From Pyricularia pennisetigena (Eukaryota; Ascomycota; Sordariomycetes; Magnaporthales; Pyriculariaceae), in NCBI RefSeq assembly GCF_004337985.1, contig NC_043742.1, positions 2,032,176 through 2,096,175 on the forward strand: 64,000 nt of DNA, in the 5' to 3' direction. This document shows, piece by piece, positions 35,119 to 47,706 of this stretch. The notes under the pieces were generated by a model. That model searched no databases. It had not been told where the DNA came from and saw only the letters and a list, made by a program, of their open reading frames with translations. Both the position numbers and the translations under genes were made by a program. Positions within the stretch are counted from its first letter, which is position 1. Each line of letters starts with the position of its first letter.

Positions 35119-35336
35119 GAGTGTGTGTGTGTGTATCTCTGCCCTTCTATTTCTTGCAAAAGAACCATAGCTAATGCATTCTCGGGCCTTTAAATAAAGC
35201 CAACGACTGGGGCAAGGCAACCATCAACATCACCCAGGTCGGCAACTTTACCAAGGCGCCCTACGAGTACAAGCTGACGCCCCTGGAGCTGGTCGAGAAG
35301 GTGGTGAAGAGCGGTGCTGGTATTGGCAAGATTTGA
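34018..35336 (+). CDS. Secreted pectate lyase, polysaccharide lyase family 1
   Basis: Three exons: 34018-34530, 34677-35085 and 35200-35336, giving 352 residues. The signal region contains an unusual run of nine alanines. PL1 landmarks follow: ITIRNSTRIWVDHNEF (about residues 146-160), DGQIDIIRASDWITVSWNYL opening exon 2 (calcium-binding Asp residues), HDHWKSSLVG, and RGPAGRFGHQHVYNN (about 227-241), which holds the arginine region of the active site. The enzyme cleaves polygalacturonate by beta-elimination with calcium, outside the cell. The first intron uses a GC donor (GCAAGT...CAACAG), with a good branch point TACTAATCC; this is needed to keep the frame. The second intron holds a run of about 28 T and a GT repeat. 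GC content of the exons is high. Convergent with the ABC transporter gene downstream. Confidence 0.88.
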
Positions 35337-35850
35337 AAGGATGACGCGTCTGGTGTGCGGTTCACTTCGGTTGGCTCTCCCTTGGGGGGGGGGGGCGGCT
35401 GCACTAAATCACCGATTGTATCCCCATGACGAAGCCAGCGAAATGATTGAAAATTTCGCTTCAGTGGCTGGGCGGCCAGAAGAAAAACGGGCATTTATGT
35501 GATTTCGGGTGAAATGGAGAGGCAAATGCTCCACACATTGCCAGGACTTTGTACATTTACACTTCAGTCTACTACTTACTAATTATTTACGGCAACCCGA
35601 GACTTCTTTTCATCGGAAACTAAACATTTGGGATTTATCGACGAACTGCATTAACCTGACCTTGGCTCGAAAGTTTACTCTTTGTTCATGTGTACCGGTT
35701 TATGTATATAATATGTCTTATATAACAGCCAGGCGATACAAATCCAAGAAACCGAATCCGAAAGAAAAGAGAAGCAATTTTTTTGTGGAACAAGGAGACA
35801 AACTCAGATCCCAGACAAAACTTTCTAGAAATTGAACAGAAAGAAACCGC
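35337..35850. other. Shared 3' region of two convergent genes
   Basis: About 510 bp between the stop codons of the pectate lyase and the ABC transporter. A G run occurs at 35384-35395. No gene or clear terminator structure seen. Confidence 0.5.
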
Positions 35851-38800
35851 TCACTTCACAATCCTCTCGGCAACAACAACCCGCCCCTTGTCCAGCTCGA
35901 TCCTGAAATCCGCATCCTTGACCGCCTCTGCCCGGTGCGCAATGGAAATGACAGTGCTCTGCTGCAGCTCCTGCCGCAGAACCTCTTGGATCCGGAAGGC
36001 CGTCTCAAAGTCGATGCTCGCCGTGGCCTCGTCGAGAATCACAATTGGGGACCGGCGCAGCACCGCCCGCGCGATCCCCACCAGCTGCCGCTGGCCCTGG
36101 CTGAGGTTCTTGCCGCCGCCGTCGACGCGCGTCCCCAAATGAAACTGCTGCTTGGTCGGCGTCGCCGTGCCCGAGGAGGATGCCGTTACGTCCTGCTGCT
36201 GCTCTGCCGGCGTTGTGCTGGTCGAAAAAGACGCCGCGGCCGACGCCGGGCCCATGACCCTCGCCAGGACGGTCGCACACTCTTCGTCTTCGTACTCGTG
36301 CAGCGGGTCCAGGTTCTCCCGCAGCGTGCCTGGAAAGAGCACCGGATCCTGCGCCACGAACGAGACGCGCCTCCGTAGCGTGTGTTTGTCTGTCCGTCCA
36401 ATGTCGACGTTGCCGATCCAGACGCTGCCGCCCGAGCTGTCCAGTGTCGGCGCGAGCAGCGGAGTCTCCTCGTTGCTGTCGCCCACTTGCTCCTGGTGCA
36501 GCTGGGCCAGCACCGAGTCGGGGAGGATGGTGCCCAGAAGAGCTAGCGCAAGCGTGCTCTTGCCGGATCCCGTGCGGCCTGTGACGGCGACGGTGGATCC
36601 TGCAGGAATCCGGAATGATACTCCCCTCAAGCTGGGCTCAAGGCGCGGTGCATATCGGAATGTGGCATTGTCGAAGATGATATCATCGCTCGCCGCCGGC
36701 CATGTGGTTGCCTGTGCAGTTGGCGGCTTCTCAAACTGTGGCTCCGTCTCCAGGTCCAGCAGCTCAATGACCCTCTCGACCGAGACAAACATCATCTGCA
36801 GCTCACCATACTTGCGGCACAGAAGGTGTGTGGTGTCAACAAATGTGGCAGCCGCCGCGAGAACGAACGCCACTGCGCCGGATGACAGGCCCGAGGTCAT
36901 AGCGGTGATGGTCAGGACAAATGTAGAGAGAGCCGAGAGCGTATCAAAGCGGTAGGTCAGCCAAGATTGCAAAGACCAGTAGAAGTGATCCATCTGCTGA
37001 AATGCGTCCGTCGTAACAATGATTCGGTGTTCAAAGTGCGGCTGTGCACGGAAGGCGCGGACAGTCGTGAGGCCCTCGAGCAGGGTGCCAAAGTTGGACA
37101 TGAGTGGCGAGAGTGAGACCATCTCGAGGCGTCGGAGGGACTGCGAGAGAGGCAAGAAGCGGCTGAAAATGTAGACGAACAACAAGGTCATTGCCAAAGC
37201 CAGGCCCAGGAAGATGGGTGTCGTGGTGGCTATGACGGCAACCGAAGACAACCAGGCCACCATGTGGAAGGCAACCATATAGAGCTGCCCTGCAATCTGT
37301 CCATCGATAGTGCCAATGTCCGAGGTCAGCCGATTCATAAGCCTTCCGACCGGCGTCACATCGTAGAAGCGAAAGGTCGCGGCCGACACACGCCACATGA
37401 CGTCTTGGAATAGTCTCTTGCCGGCTGCATAGACGATAGCAACTAGGGTGAGGTCAGACATGAGCTGCGCAAGGAATTGTGCGATGCTGAGCATGAAGAA
37501 CCAGAACAGCCACGGCGTGACGTCCTCTTCGGGGGGCGGAAGTCCAAAGTCAAAGTCGATCCATCCGCTCCTGTCAGATACCTGCGCCATTGACAGGTGG
37601 CCAGCGTTCAAGGAAGGCTGGGCCATGACGAATGCCACGCTTCGACTGGGCTCCAGCGGGTCCTGTCTGTAAGCCTCACCCCAGACCTTGAGGAAGTAAA
37701 AGTACAGCAGATTAAACAGCCTGTAGATGACGAAGGTGAGAATGAGCAGCGCCCAGAGCCAGAGCTTGCCGGCCTTGACATAACGCCAGTATACAGACGC
37801 CATGACTCCGCCGTGGGCGCGCCGCTCCACCTCGATAAATTTGTCTGGAATCGCCACGCTCGAGTTGTCACGGGCCTCTGCCGTTTCGATGGCAGCCTCC
37901 TCGGCCTGCGTCTCTTGCACCGCCGCCACACGCCGATGGAACGACGTGTCCCGCTCTAGCTCCTCGGGCTGATGCAGTTCCAGCGACGAGGGTCTGTCGG
38001 CAAACACCTCGTACATCTGGTCTGCCCACGGCTTGAGGAGGTCGACACGATGTGTCACAAACACCACGGTACGGCCCTCGCACAGCCCGCCCGGGGAGAA
38101 GAGCTTCCTGACGACGAACTCGGCAGTATGATGATCCAGCGCTGCGATCGGGTCGTCGAGAAGCAAGATCCTAGCTTTACTGTACACCGCCCTGGCGAGT
38201 GCGACCCTGGCCTTTTGACCGCCAGACAGGCCTACACCGTTTTCACCCACCATGGACAGGTCACCGCCCTCGAATTCCTTGAGATCCGGAAGGAGTGCGC
38301 AGGCGTCAAGCGTGCGTCGATAGCGCCGCTCGTCGAACCCGCCCGAGAACAAAATATTTTCCCGGATGCTCATGCTCTGCAGCCAGGGCGTCTGCGCGCA
38401 GTACGCCTTCATCTCTTCGGGAACGTTGCGCTCGCCGCTGTGCTGGTCCAGCTCGCCCAATATGGCCTGCAGGAGGGCCGACTTGCCAGCGCCAACCTTT
38501 CCGCACACCACGGTGAGTCCCGGACCGGCCAAAAAGTTGACGTCCCGCAGCACGGGGGTTTCGGCCGTCTGGCCTGGCCATGAAAAGTCGGCACCTTTGA
38601 TCTCAAGCTCCTGCTTTCCGTAAGGCTTGTCACTGTCATAGTCTGCATCTTCCTTGTCTGGCTCGGCCATGAAGCTCTCGATTCTTCCCATGGCAATGCT
38701 GGCGTTCAACAGGACCATGACTAGATTAGGAAGCTCTTGAAGGCTGGTGTTGAGCATCGTAAATAGGTTGAGTGCGGGAAAAGCGACGTCGACCGATAGA

Positions 38801-40725
38801 GTATGGCCACCAATGACTGTGTATGCATAAAATGCCGCTACTGGAAACGCGAAAGCTGCCAGCTGGTTAAGCGCACCAAGGGCCTTCTGGAGCAGGTTGC
38901 TGACGACGCGGTAGCGCAGCTCGGTCGCTCGCGTTTCGAATATCTGCCCCAACCAGCGGTCCTGCCAATCGTACCACCTAAGATGCCGGATCGTCTCGAC
39001 GAACTGACTGGTTATCTGCAGCTTAAGATCCGTGACGGCCCTACGAGCTCTCTCCCACTTCAGCAGCACCCTGATAACAAAGACATTGAGCACCTGCGCC
39101 AGGAGGAGAACCAGAATACCTAGCAGACTGGACGGGCCGAGGATATTCCAGATTAGGGCAAGACTAAGGACAAAGTTAAGTGGCTTGGTGAAGAGTCCGG
39201 GGAACTCCCAGAAGCGCTGGGCGACCTCGTAAACGTCGTTGCGCATCAGATTGAGAATTTTGCCCATGGAAGCCGGAGCACCGGGCTTTTCCTGGTGTTT
39301 GGTGTCTTTGCCCTCTCCATCTTCCGTTTCTTCGTCGACACCTGGAAACGTAAAGGCCTTGCGGCGAATGGTTTTTTCGTAGATCATGGTGATCATCTCG
39401 CCGCGCGAACGCTCATAGCACCGGCGGCTGAACCACAACGAGAAGACGGCCGACTGAGCGGCGATCAGCCTGGCCAGCAATGCGAGGGTTGCGTATGCGA
39501 CAGCAACGCGGAGGTTCTGTGCTCCGAGGGCAGAGAGAAGTTGTTTGAGGAGCACGACCTGGGTGAGGGCACACGCGGATTCGAGTATGCCGAGCGATGA
39601 CGTGATGAGAAGGTCCGGGGCGTTTGCGACCAGAATGCGACTAATGACGGTGCCTTTGATCTCGCGAAAGAGAGTATGAAGTCGCTTGTGTTGGAACTCG
39701 AAAGGAAGCCGCCACACGTCCTCTGGATGGACCTGGCGGTTGTAGCCAAGCTGTATGAGCTTGCTCATCCAGCTAATAGTCATCCACTGCCATATAGAGA
39801 AGTTGTCCTCTGGGCTGCGAAGCTTTTCCGTCGGGGCCACGTCGTCCTTTACTGCCACGTCTTCTGTGCCGGCGGCGTGCGGGTTGCGCAGAGGCATTAC
39901 CAGAACGATGCTAACCGAGAGCAATGGAAAGAGGACTGTCAGTAAGAACAGTACTAGGGTGAGCCATGATGACGTCGTCAACGTAGGTATGCCGATCAGA
40001 AGAGCGAGCTGAGTGACGAGAAGACCGCCATTGATCAAGAAGACTGCGCCCGGCGTAGTCTGCGGGCGGTCAATGGCGATGATTGTTGCCGTCAAAAACG
40101 ATGGGATGATGGGCATCAGATAAGGGAGGCTGAAATCGAAGAAGCCGGCAACGAGAGCGCTGGCGATAGCGCTGGCGATGGAGATGGCGCAGAGCGACTT
40201 GGTGTAGTCGGTCCAAGTGTTGTGCGCAGGCTTTGCCTCGAAAGCACCGTCATCTCCGTTGGCCGCGACAGAGGCATAACTGCGATGGTGGCCATTGCTC
40301 CGGGTCCGATCCGGGGCTGTTTTGGATACATTTGGTTCATTCGCAAAGGCGCGCAGCCAGGCTGGTCGCCGGACCCATAACGGAGAGAGTCCGTAGCGGC
40401 AAAAGACGACGAGCACGGCGAGCAGCACCGGCACGTGTGTAATTGGCCCGATGCACTGGTCGCCAAATGTAGCTTCTTCGGGTATCTGGTTTTATTGTTA
40501 GACATTTGCTGCTGCGCGTACCCGTGCAGGTGGTTTGCGAGAATTGAGCAAGAGGAGAAAGAGGGGCGCTGAGGGGAGATGATGGAGCTGAGCTTGGGGT
40601 AAGCGGGAAGCAGAACAGAACAAGCAAAAGACGGAATTCCAACTTACCCAGACCCTCTTGCAACAGGAATAGCAGGGTGCGAGGACCTGCTGCCAATCTG
40701 GCGGGAGCCTGTTCATTGCAGCCAT
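35851..40725 (-). CDS. ABC transporter, ABCC (MRP) type, full-length
   Basis: Two exons: 40648-40725 (26 codons) and 35851-40485, joined in phase across a GT-AG intron, giving about 1570 residues. The start at 40725 adds a short N-terminus typical of the family to the long exon. Architecture is TMD0-TMD1-NBD1-TMD2-NBD2. NBD1 has Walker A GKVGAGKSALLQ (about residue 685), signature LSGGQKARVALARA and Walker B ILLLDDP, with Asp where the catalytic Glu normally stands, as in other ABCC proteins. NBD2 has GRTGSGKSTLALALLG (about 1328), a roughly 40-residue Ser/Thr/Gln-rich insertion before the signature, LSQGQRQLVGIARAVL and IVILDEATASID. Such pumps export conjugates, drugs or metabolites across the plasma or vacuolar membrane at the cost of ATP; the substrate cannot be inferred. 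Long antisense open frames here are shadows of the GC-rich codons. Confidence 0.93.
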
Positions 40726-41012
40726 GGCGATTTCTCGAAAAGAAACCCCTTCCGCGACCCGTCGACGGAACTTGGACAGAGGTTGGTCAAAGTTGACACC
40801 TTGGTTTGACTCGCCTCTTCGGTTTAAGAAGCCGAGTCCGGCTGCGTTTAGGCCGAGAGACCCTGTTGTTTGTCCTTGGATTGCTGAATTTGGTGGGGGC
40901 GAGGGGCGGGCGCTAGCCCCACGTTAAAGCTCCGTTTAGCCCCCAGCCCTCTTGTTTTCTGTATCTGTTTTCTGGGATAGGGACGAAAAGAAGAAGAAAA
41001 AAGAGGGAAAAN

Positions 41013-41052
<40 letters not shown>

Positions 41053-42297
41053 AACGAAAAAAAGGCAAATTAATACATAAATTGGAAATTAAAGAAACTT
41101 GTTCATATGAAATCCGGTTCCATTTCAGCTTTGCTGCAAGGCGTGCCCCATGTCACCCAAAACTTCAAAATCAATCGCAACTGCAGAGACCAGAAAGGCG
41201 GGGAACGAACCCGTAGCAGAAAATGCTCAACAGTTGTTCAGTGATCAATCATCAATTGATTGCAGATCGGCTGAAACTCCGAAAAGGCGGGCTTGGCTTC
41301 TTCTGCTGGAGAGGAGGGCGCAAAAGGGCCATGTCTAGGGTGGTAATTGTGAGGGGATGGAGGTGCGGACGGGATGGGATTGCGTACAGTACCCGGTGCT
41401 CGGATTTTGTTTTGCATGCACAACTCAATAAGCGAACATACGTATAGTAAAAATTCGGGATGAGCAGATGGATGCATGTGTTTTTTTGTTTTTTTGTTTT
41501 TTTTGTTTTGTTTTTTTGTTTGGATGACTGTCTTGGTAAAATGGGAAAGGGTTGGATGAAAGCTAACCAAAGTGCATACACAAGGCCTGAAATGCAAATG
41601 CACTGCATTGCATACTCCCACCACCTCCCACTTTTCTGCATGCCAGGCAAAATATTAAATTAATAAAACTAATAAACATTGTTGTTGTTGCTGTGGCGTC
41701 GGCTCGTCTGGTAACAACATCTCGCAGTATGTGCGTCTTGCAGCAGGTCTTGGTGCTGTACGACGTACATAGTAGAAGCGAGCGGTTTCTGAGTCGCGAT
41801 CTAGACTCAAGGCTAGATGTAACTCGCAAGCATGTTGCACACCTCGACTGTCGCAGCCGCAATATAAGGGATGCGGGAAGACAAAAGAAAAAAAAACTCT
41901 ATTTGAGAAATAGATGTGATTGGCGTGTGCCAGTGGTAGAGATTAATATATATGTACAGAGATGTCCTTGCTCCAAACTGGTGCACCGTGTGTTTGACCC
42001 CCCCAGTGCGGGTCTTGAAGTCGACACCCAAGGTTAAATAAATTGCTGGTTGGTGCGCAGACTCCAGAACAGAGCGGCCGTGGACTTGGGGTTTGAGCAG
42101 GAATCGAAGTAATTTGTAATTTGTAATTTGTAATTTGTGAATTTGTAATTTGTGAATTTTTGAACTTTTTTTTTTTTGTTGGAGGTGTTTTTTTTTAAAT
42201 AGCTGCCCAGCCCCCTCATGCTATAATGTCGTTATTTCTAGAATTTTTCATGGTATCATCGATCGCTCCCAATGTTTCTGGATCTTCATCCGGCTAA
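40726..42297. other. Intergenic; homopolymer with N and a heptamer repeat
   Basis: A run of about 40 A with an N at 41012 (41013-41050), a T/G-rich tract at 41482-41520, and a tandem repeat of TAATTTG units at 42114-42160. No gene supported. Confidence 0.6.
42114..42160. repeat. Tandem heptamer repeat (TAATTTG)n with variants
   Basis: Five to six head-to-tail units of GTAATTT or GTGAATTT downstream of the poly-Asn membrane protein gene. It reads as a simple microsatellite. Confidence 0.75.
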
Positions 42298-43106
42298 CTA
42301 GATCCAATATGCCGGATTTTTACTCGGCTGTCTGGTATGGAACATGTTTCTAAGGCTGTATTGCCGCTTGGGGACGCCTGCCGCGGGCTTTGGCTGCGAC
42401 GTCGCGTTTGGTGAGTATATTGAGCTAGGTGATGCCCCCTCCGCGCCGGTTCCCTGACTCCTCTGACCGTTCTGGGTGTTTTGGTGGAAAATCGACGTTT
42501 GGATGGCGTATGGTTGGTGTGTAGTGTGCATGAACTGCGAGTTCGCCTGGGATTGCGATTGCGTGCCCCAGTTGCACATCGTCACTGTGCTGGGGGTCGA
42601 GGGCATCTCGACCGGCACGTCGACCCCGGGGGCCTCGACAGGGGCCAGCACAGGGGTCGGCGGTATCGAAGGCAGGGGCATGCGTGGGCCCAGCGCGGTG
42701 GTGGGAAGAGGCGGCACGCCGGCGGCGAGCACGTACCTGCCCGTTGAAGGGTCCAGTACCCACTGCCCCTGAGGGGTCATGGGTGACGGTGCCTCGGAGT
42801 AGGGCATTCCTCTTACGCTTCCGGCTGGCGCAGAAGGGGATCGCATTGTGCTCTGGTCCATCATACGCCAGTTGCGCGCCGACACGAGCGTGGAAGCCCT
42901 CGAAAGGGATGTGTTGGTGCCACCTTTCAAGCTGCTAGCACTGGAGAAGATGGGTCGCTTCTCTGAGTCGTGCATCTGCATCCCCGGGTTGGGCTTCTTC
43001 TTGCATCGCAGTAGTAAGCAATACGTTATTATAGCACCGAGGAGCGACCCGACGATAACGCATGAGATGATGATGCCTGTCTTGGTCATCATGGTCAGTC
43101 CGGTCG

Positions 43107-43137
<31 letters not shown>

Positions 43138-43743
43138 ATTGTTGTTGTTACTGTCGTTGTTGTTGTTGTTGTTATTGTTGTTGTTGTTACCCGCCGTCGT
43201 GGCACCATTGGTCTCAGCAGACAGCGCCACCCCTTTCGTCGGGTTCTGGTTCTTGTAGTCGCCTGAAGAGGCATTGTCGCTGTTATCTCCGCCGCCGGTA
43301 AACGAAGTGCTCGCATCAAAGGCGGTCTGCATGAAGCGGCCCCTCGTAAAGGCAAGGGGCGTCTTGGAGTCCTCACAGTCGGCCTTCAGGAGTGCGTACA
43401 CGGCCCAGAGGTCGCCGGGCGACCTGCGACCAATGCAGATGGCGGCTCGGACGGGGAAGCTGCTGATGTCGGTGCCCGGGCAGAGGCAGGCGTTAATCTG
43501 GGCATGCGTGGTACCTGTGCATGTCGAAGTGTTGGCGGCTCTTTGCAGGCACTCCTGGGCCGCCTGCGGGTACATGGAAAAGTCATTGGTGTATTGTTGA
43601 TCTGCTTGTGACTGTGCCTGTGACTGTGCGTTGACGACGATGTTGGAGAAGATGACGCCGAGAAAAAAAGTCAACAGGATCTTTGTTGTCGCGGCCGATG
43701 TTGACGATGGCAAACATCCAATGTTTACTGTTGACGACCGCAT
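42298..43743 (-). CDS. Single-pass membrane protein with Cys-rich ectodomain and poly-Asn
   Basis: A 481-residue intronless frame. The N-terminus has a hydrophobic stretch (residues 19-40, ILLTFFLGVIFSNIVVNAQ) that looks like a signal peptide. The ectodomain has six cysteines (residues about 64-122: ECLQ, STCTG, ACLCPG, AICIG, ADCED), a CFEM-like spacing but short of the usual eight. Two Asn tracts (11 and 14 residues, about 185-213) follow and then a transmembrane helix (about 222-244, GIIISCVIVGSLLGAIITYC) with a basic stop-transfer RCKKK. The cytoplasmic part is Ser/Pro-rich. This layout is shared by fungal wall-stress sensors and other SKG6-type single-pass proteins. A sensor role is inference. 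The Asn tracts are encoded by GTT/GTC-rich antisense microsatellite DNA, so their length is likely variable. Confidence 0.75.
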
Positions 43744-45796
43744 TGCGGCGACTGGCGCGGGATGAATCCCGATTGCTTACTGGTGGTTGCGGAGATGGGT
43801 TGAGGGCGGTGCTGTTTCCCTTTTCTGTAGTGGCTTCCGCCACCTTTTATCGATTCAAGGCGGAGGACATGGGATACAGGCAAGAACCCATGGATTTGAG
43901 TTGAGTGCCGATGGATGATGGAAAACAATTGAAAGTAAAACTCCCGCTCAGATCAAATACGAAATAAAGCGTCAACCAATGCCTCGTCAAGAGCCCAAGG
44001 TACGCAACGCAGGGAAAGGAGTGACTGTACTGTCTGTTGGTTTGTTTGATCGTGATACCAAGGAAAAAAAGAGGCAAGAAACAGAAGAAGGAAGGAAAAG
44101 AAGGGAAAAAAAAAACTCAGGGTCTCGATGAGGGAGCTTAACTAAGACATAACTACACTACACAGTCATATCTCATGGGCCAGGCCATGCTGTCAAGCAA
44201 ATGACAAGGAGGATATTATTGGAAAATATCAATCAGCCAAAAGCCCATCAGGAGGCGTATTCCAAACCTGATTCTCCATCACTGTCAAGGCCCATCAATG
44301 CAGTGGGTGCAGCGGGGCCAACTAAGGTAAATAAAGTTCGTCGCCTCTGGGGTCAAGACCTAAAGCAACCTTGCAGACCGGGTCCACGCTGCGCAAAAAA
44401 ACGACCAAAATGCAGTCTTGACAGGTGGCTCCGCGCCGGGGTGTTTGCAGTCCCGTGGAGGCTGTGGCGATGAGACTGGGCGCCAAAGGCACAAGAATAG
44501 AACTTGCTACCATGAACGTAAAGGAAAGACAGATATCCACAAGGAAAACTGGCATCCACAACCCACATCCCACATCACAGCGCCGCCCCCGATCAAGGCT
44601 GTCTTGGCGTTTCGTTTATCGAGCATGTATGTAATGTCTATCTTTACCGGGTCGCCACGAACACGCTTCTAGAAGTCCAAGACCCGTTTTCCTCTCTGGT
44701 GTAGCAGATTGCACGCATACTTGTTCAATTCAAGCAATCTGGTGGCAACACTCGAGACGTACACTAGGAATGCGCTCCTTGGCACAAGTAAGCAAAAAGC
44801 GAATTCGCATCTACTCAGAGCACGATATGTTTCTGTTTTTTTTTTCGCTTTTTCTTGTTTTCACTGCACATTCACCATGTTCTGCATTGAATTTATTTAT
44901 TTACTTTTTCTTCACGCTCCCAGCAGTCGATGATGTCTTCATGCCAGTGGAAAGCGAGGTTACTAAAATTCGGGCTTATACTTCAACCATCCGCAAGTTG
45001 CCAAGGATATCTTGTCTACCTTCCCGTGGCTAGTTTTAACGAACTTATATCAAGGTAGCGGCAGGTGGAAATCAATCATGCAATGTCTCGCATCGACCAA
45101 CTTGGGGTCCGTTCCTAACCCGCACGTCAAATTTTGCAGCTCATTTCCCAGATGAAACATTTCGATCGTGCAATTTCGTTTTTTCTTTTTTTTTCTTCTC
45201 TTTTTCGATTGACTAAGATAGATACCTGACCTAGTACCTAGCAGGACTTGTCGTGCCAAACCCAGGTGGGTTGACCGACATATTGTTCTTCGTCAAAATT
45301 CATGCACCAGCTTGATGCATAAGATTGATTTGCTCTGTACTAAAGAAGAGCATCAGCGACCGGTTTTTTTCTGATCAAAACTTAAAGGAATGTGATTCTA
45401 GGCCTCGTTCGTGCCTGCATCGGAAAATAAGGGGAAAAGATCCAGACGAACTATAAAAGCGCATTGCTGAGGTGGTGCCAATTACAAAGACCAAGCACAG
45501 AATAAGGCCGAAACTCAGATACATGGTTCGGGCGACTGGTAAACACCAAGGAAAAATGAAATACCTGCATCAACTCGGCAGAGCTACGTCGGTGTACATG
45601 TAGTTGCCACCCACGTTAACTGGGGTGGTAAAAAAGCAAAAAGCAAAAAAAAAAAAAAAAAAAAAAAAAAAGACAGTAAAAAAAAACAGAACATTCCACA
45701 CAATAATATGCTTGGGTATATACCGAAAAGAGTAAAAAGACAACAAAACAAGAAATAAACATGCCATAATACAGCTTCCATCCTGGTCAAAAATGC
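43744..45796. other. Intergenic, no supported gene
   Basis: Several short open frames lack motifs. A poly-A run of about 27 bases lies at 45645-45671, just after the 3' end of the CDH-like gene (minus strand). Nothing else of note. Confidence 0.5.
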
Positions 45797-47706
45797 CTAA
45801 ACCCTCCTCTTCTTGTTGAGGCATCTCGCCTTCTTCGGCCCGCCCAGCTTGATGATCTTGTCTGCCGCCTCTTCAGCGACGACCATGACTATGGCCTGGG
45901 TGTTGCCGGTTGGCACGTCTGGGTGGATCGAGGCGTCCACAATGTGAAGGTTGTCGGTGCCGTACACCTTTGTGTTGGTATCCACCACGGCCGTCTTGCT
46001 GTCCTCGCCCATGCGCGCGGACCCGACGTAGTGCGACCCGGAGACGAAGCTCTGAGCCAGCTCCGCGCCCGTCACGTTGGGCTTGGCCAGCGCGAGGTTG
46101 CTCCCGGGTGCCTTGGTCATGGCGATGAGGCGGTCCAGAAACACGACGGCGGCCTTCTTGTCGCCGTCGGTGCTCATCCACGGCTCCTTGGCCCAGGTAG
46201 TCGCGCCGGACGTCACGTTGATGGTCAGGTTGCCCGTCGACGTCAGCCCGTGCGTCATGTACACCTTGATCTTGAGCGTGTCATTCGCACCAACGCTGCA
46301 CGTGCCCTGGAAGAAACGCCGCTGGCCGTCCCCCGCCGCGTCGCCGCCCACCTCGGACCAGAAGTTGAGTCTCTGCGTAGACTGCGCCAGCAGGCCCGAG
46401 CCGCGCGCAAACAGCTCCACGTCTCCCGCGGGCGGGCTCTTGAGCAGCGCGGCGCCGTTGATGGACTCGAGCCCGGCGCTCGACGACGCGTTCTTGACCT
46501 TGAGGTCGAGCGAGAAGACCGGGTGGTCCATGACGCCCTGGCCGACGGGCGAGTTGACGAGGGCGCTGCGCTGCGGCAGCTGCACGCCATTGGCCTTGGC
46601 CGCGCTCACGATCTGCTCCGGCTGGCCTATGCCGCTGGCGAAGAGGATCTTGGGCGTCGACAGGGCGCCCGCCGCAAGGATGACCTTGCCTGCCTTGGGG
46701 TCCCGCAGAGAAATCACCTGCCGCTTACCATCGGCCATTTCCACCTCGACGCCTGTCACGGTCGAGTCGGCTCGAACGGCCCGAAGCACCTTGCAGTTGG
46801 TCAGCAGTTTGAAGTTCTTTTTGCCAGCCGTCAAGGCAAGGTAATCCTGGACAGGACCGGAACGGATACCCTTGTTGATCTGGGTTGCGTTGGAAAACGA
46901 GTCAAATGTCAGTGTCATGTCTTCTTGGCTTAATTTTTTTTTTTTTTTTTTTTTTTTTTCCCCTTTTTGTCTCTCTTCTTCTCACTCAATATATGACAAA
47001 TCGGAATTTCCGAGAGAGGAGTAGACTTCGGAATTTTTAGAATATGAGGGAAAAATCTTACCATCCAGGGTGGGTGTGTAAAGACATCCTTCTTATCGTC
47101 AGGGTTCGCAATAGTGTCGACACTCTTGAAGCCAGCAGCTGTAAAGAATTTGGACAAGACGTCGTAGCCACCCTGGTCGTAGAGCTTGCCATCCGCAGAG
47201 GGTGTGGTCGTACCGGGGGTGCGTTTATACAGACGCTCCGCGGCGTCCTTGACGTCGTCCCACTTCCAGCCATTTGGGAACTTGTCGTCGAAGTCGGCCG
47301 ACTGCGGGTGGACGTACATCATGGCGTTGATGACGGTGCCACCGCCGAGGATGCACGCAGCGCTGCCGGCGGTGTCGGTGCAGTACGAGCTGCCCGGCGT
47401 GGCCAGGAATACAGCCGGCACGTCGAATGGCGTGACGGTGTTGTTCCATGGCACAGAGGCGTTGCCGCCGGTGCTGTGGGTCGACGGGCCGCCTCTCTCG
47501 AGGAGGATGACTGACCTGCCGCTCTCCACCAGGCGTTGTGCCACAACTATCCCTGCAGCACCGCCTCCAGCCACAATATAGTCGAATCCGGTGGCGTTTG
47601 TGGAGGGGTCGCCTGGTGCGGTGTTATTGCCGCGGGCACTGCCTTGGGCATATGCACTGGCTGCCAAGAGGGCGAGAAAAGAGAGGAACGAGGCCTTCAT
47701 TTTCAA
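45797..47706 (-). CDS. Secreted GMC oxidoreductase, CDH flavin-domain type
   Basis: Exon 1 is 47062-47706, with a signal peptide MKMKASFLSFLALLAASAYA, then FDYIVAGGGAAGIVVAQRL (FAD dinucleotide-binding) and LLERGG, and GGTVINAMMYVHP. Exon 2 runs to 45797 and ends with SHYVGSARMG, DTNTKVYGTDNLHIVDASIH and PTGNTQAIVMVVAEEAADKI. The His in SHYVG and the Asn in GNTQA match the His/Asn pair of cellobiose dehydrogenase rather than the His/His pair of glucose oxidase, so this looks like a CDH-type dehydrogenase domain (AA3) without the cytochrome domain or a cellulose-binding module. Such enzymes oxidise sugars outside the cell and can feed electrons to LPMOs or quinones. Length is about 590 residues. 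The strong donor GTAAGA (47061 downward) paired with the AAG acceptor at 46929-46930 leaves exon 2 one base out of phase; a 26-A run lies in the intron. It could be a pseudogene, a non-canonical splice or a sequence error. Confidence 0.75.

Noticed and set aside
35935..38583. Several open frames of 120-270 codons antisense to the ABC transporter
   Set aside because: They mirror the GC-rich codon pattern of the transporter and have no domain of their own.
41013..41050. Poly-A run considered as a retrotransposon tail
   Set aside because: No TSD or element sequence adjoins it, and it contains an N, so a homopolymer or assembly artefact is more likely.
45923..46933. 336-codon open frame antisense to the CDH-like exon 2
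   Set aside because: Shadow of GC-rich coding sequence. The minus strand has clear GMC motifs.
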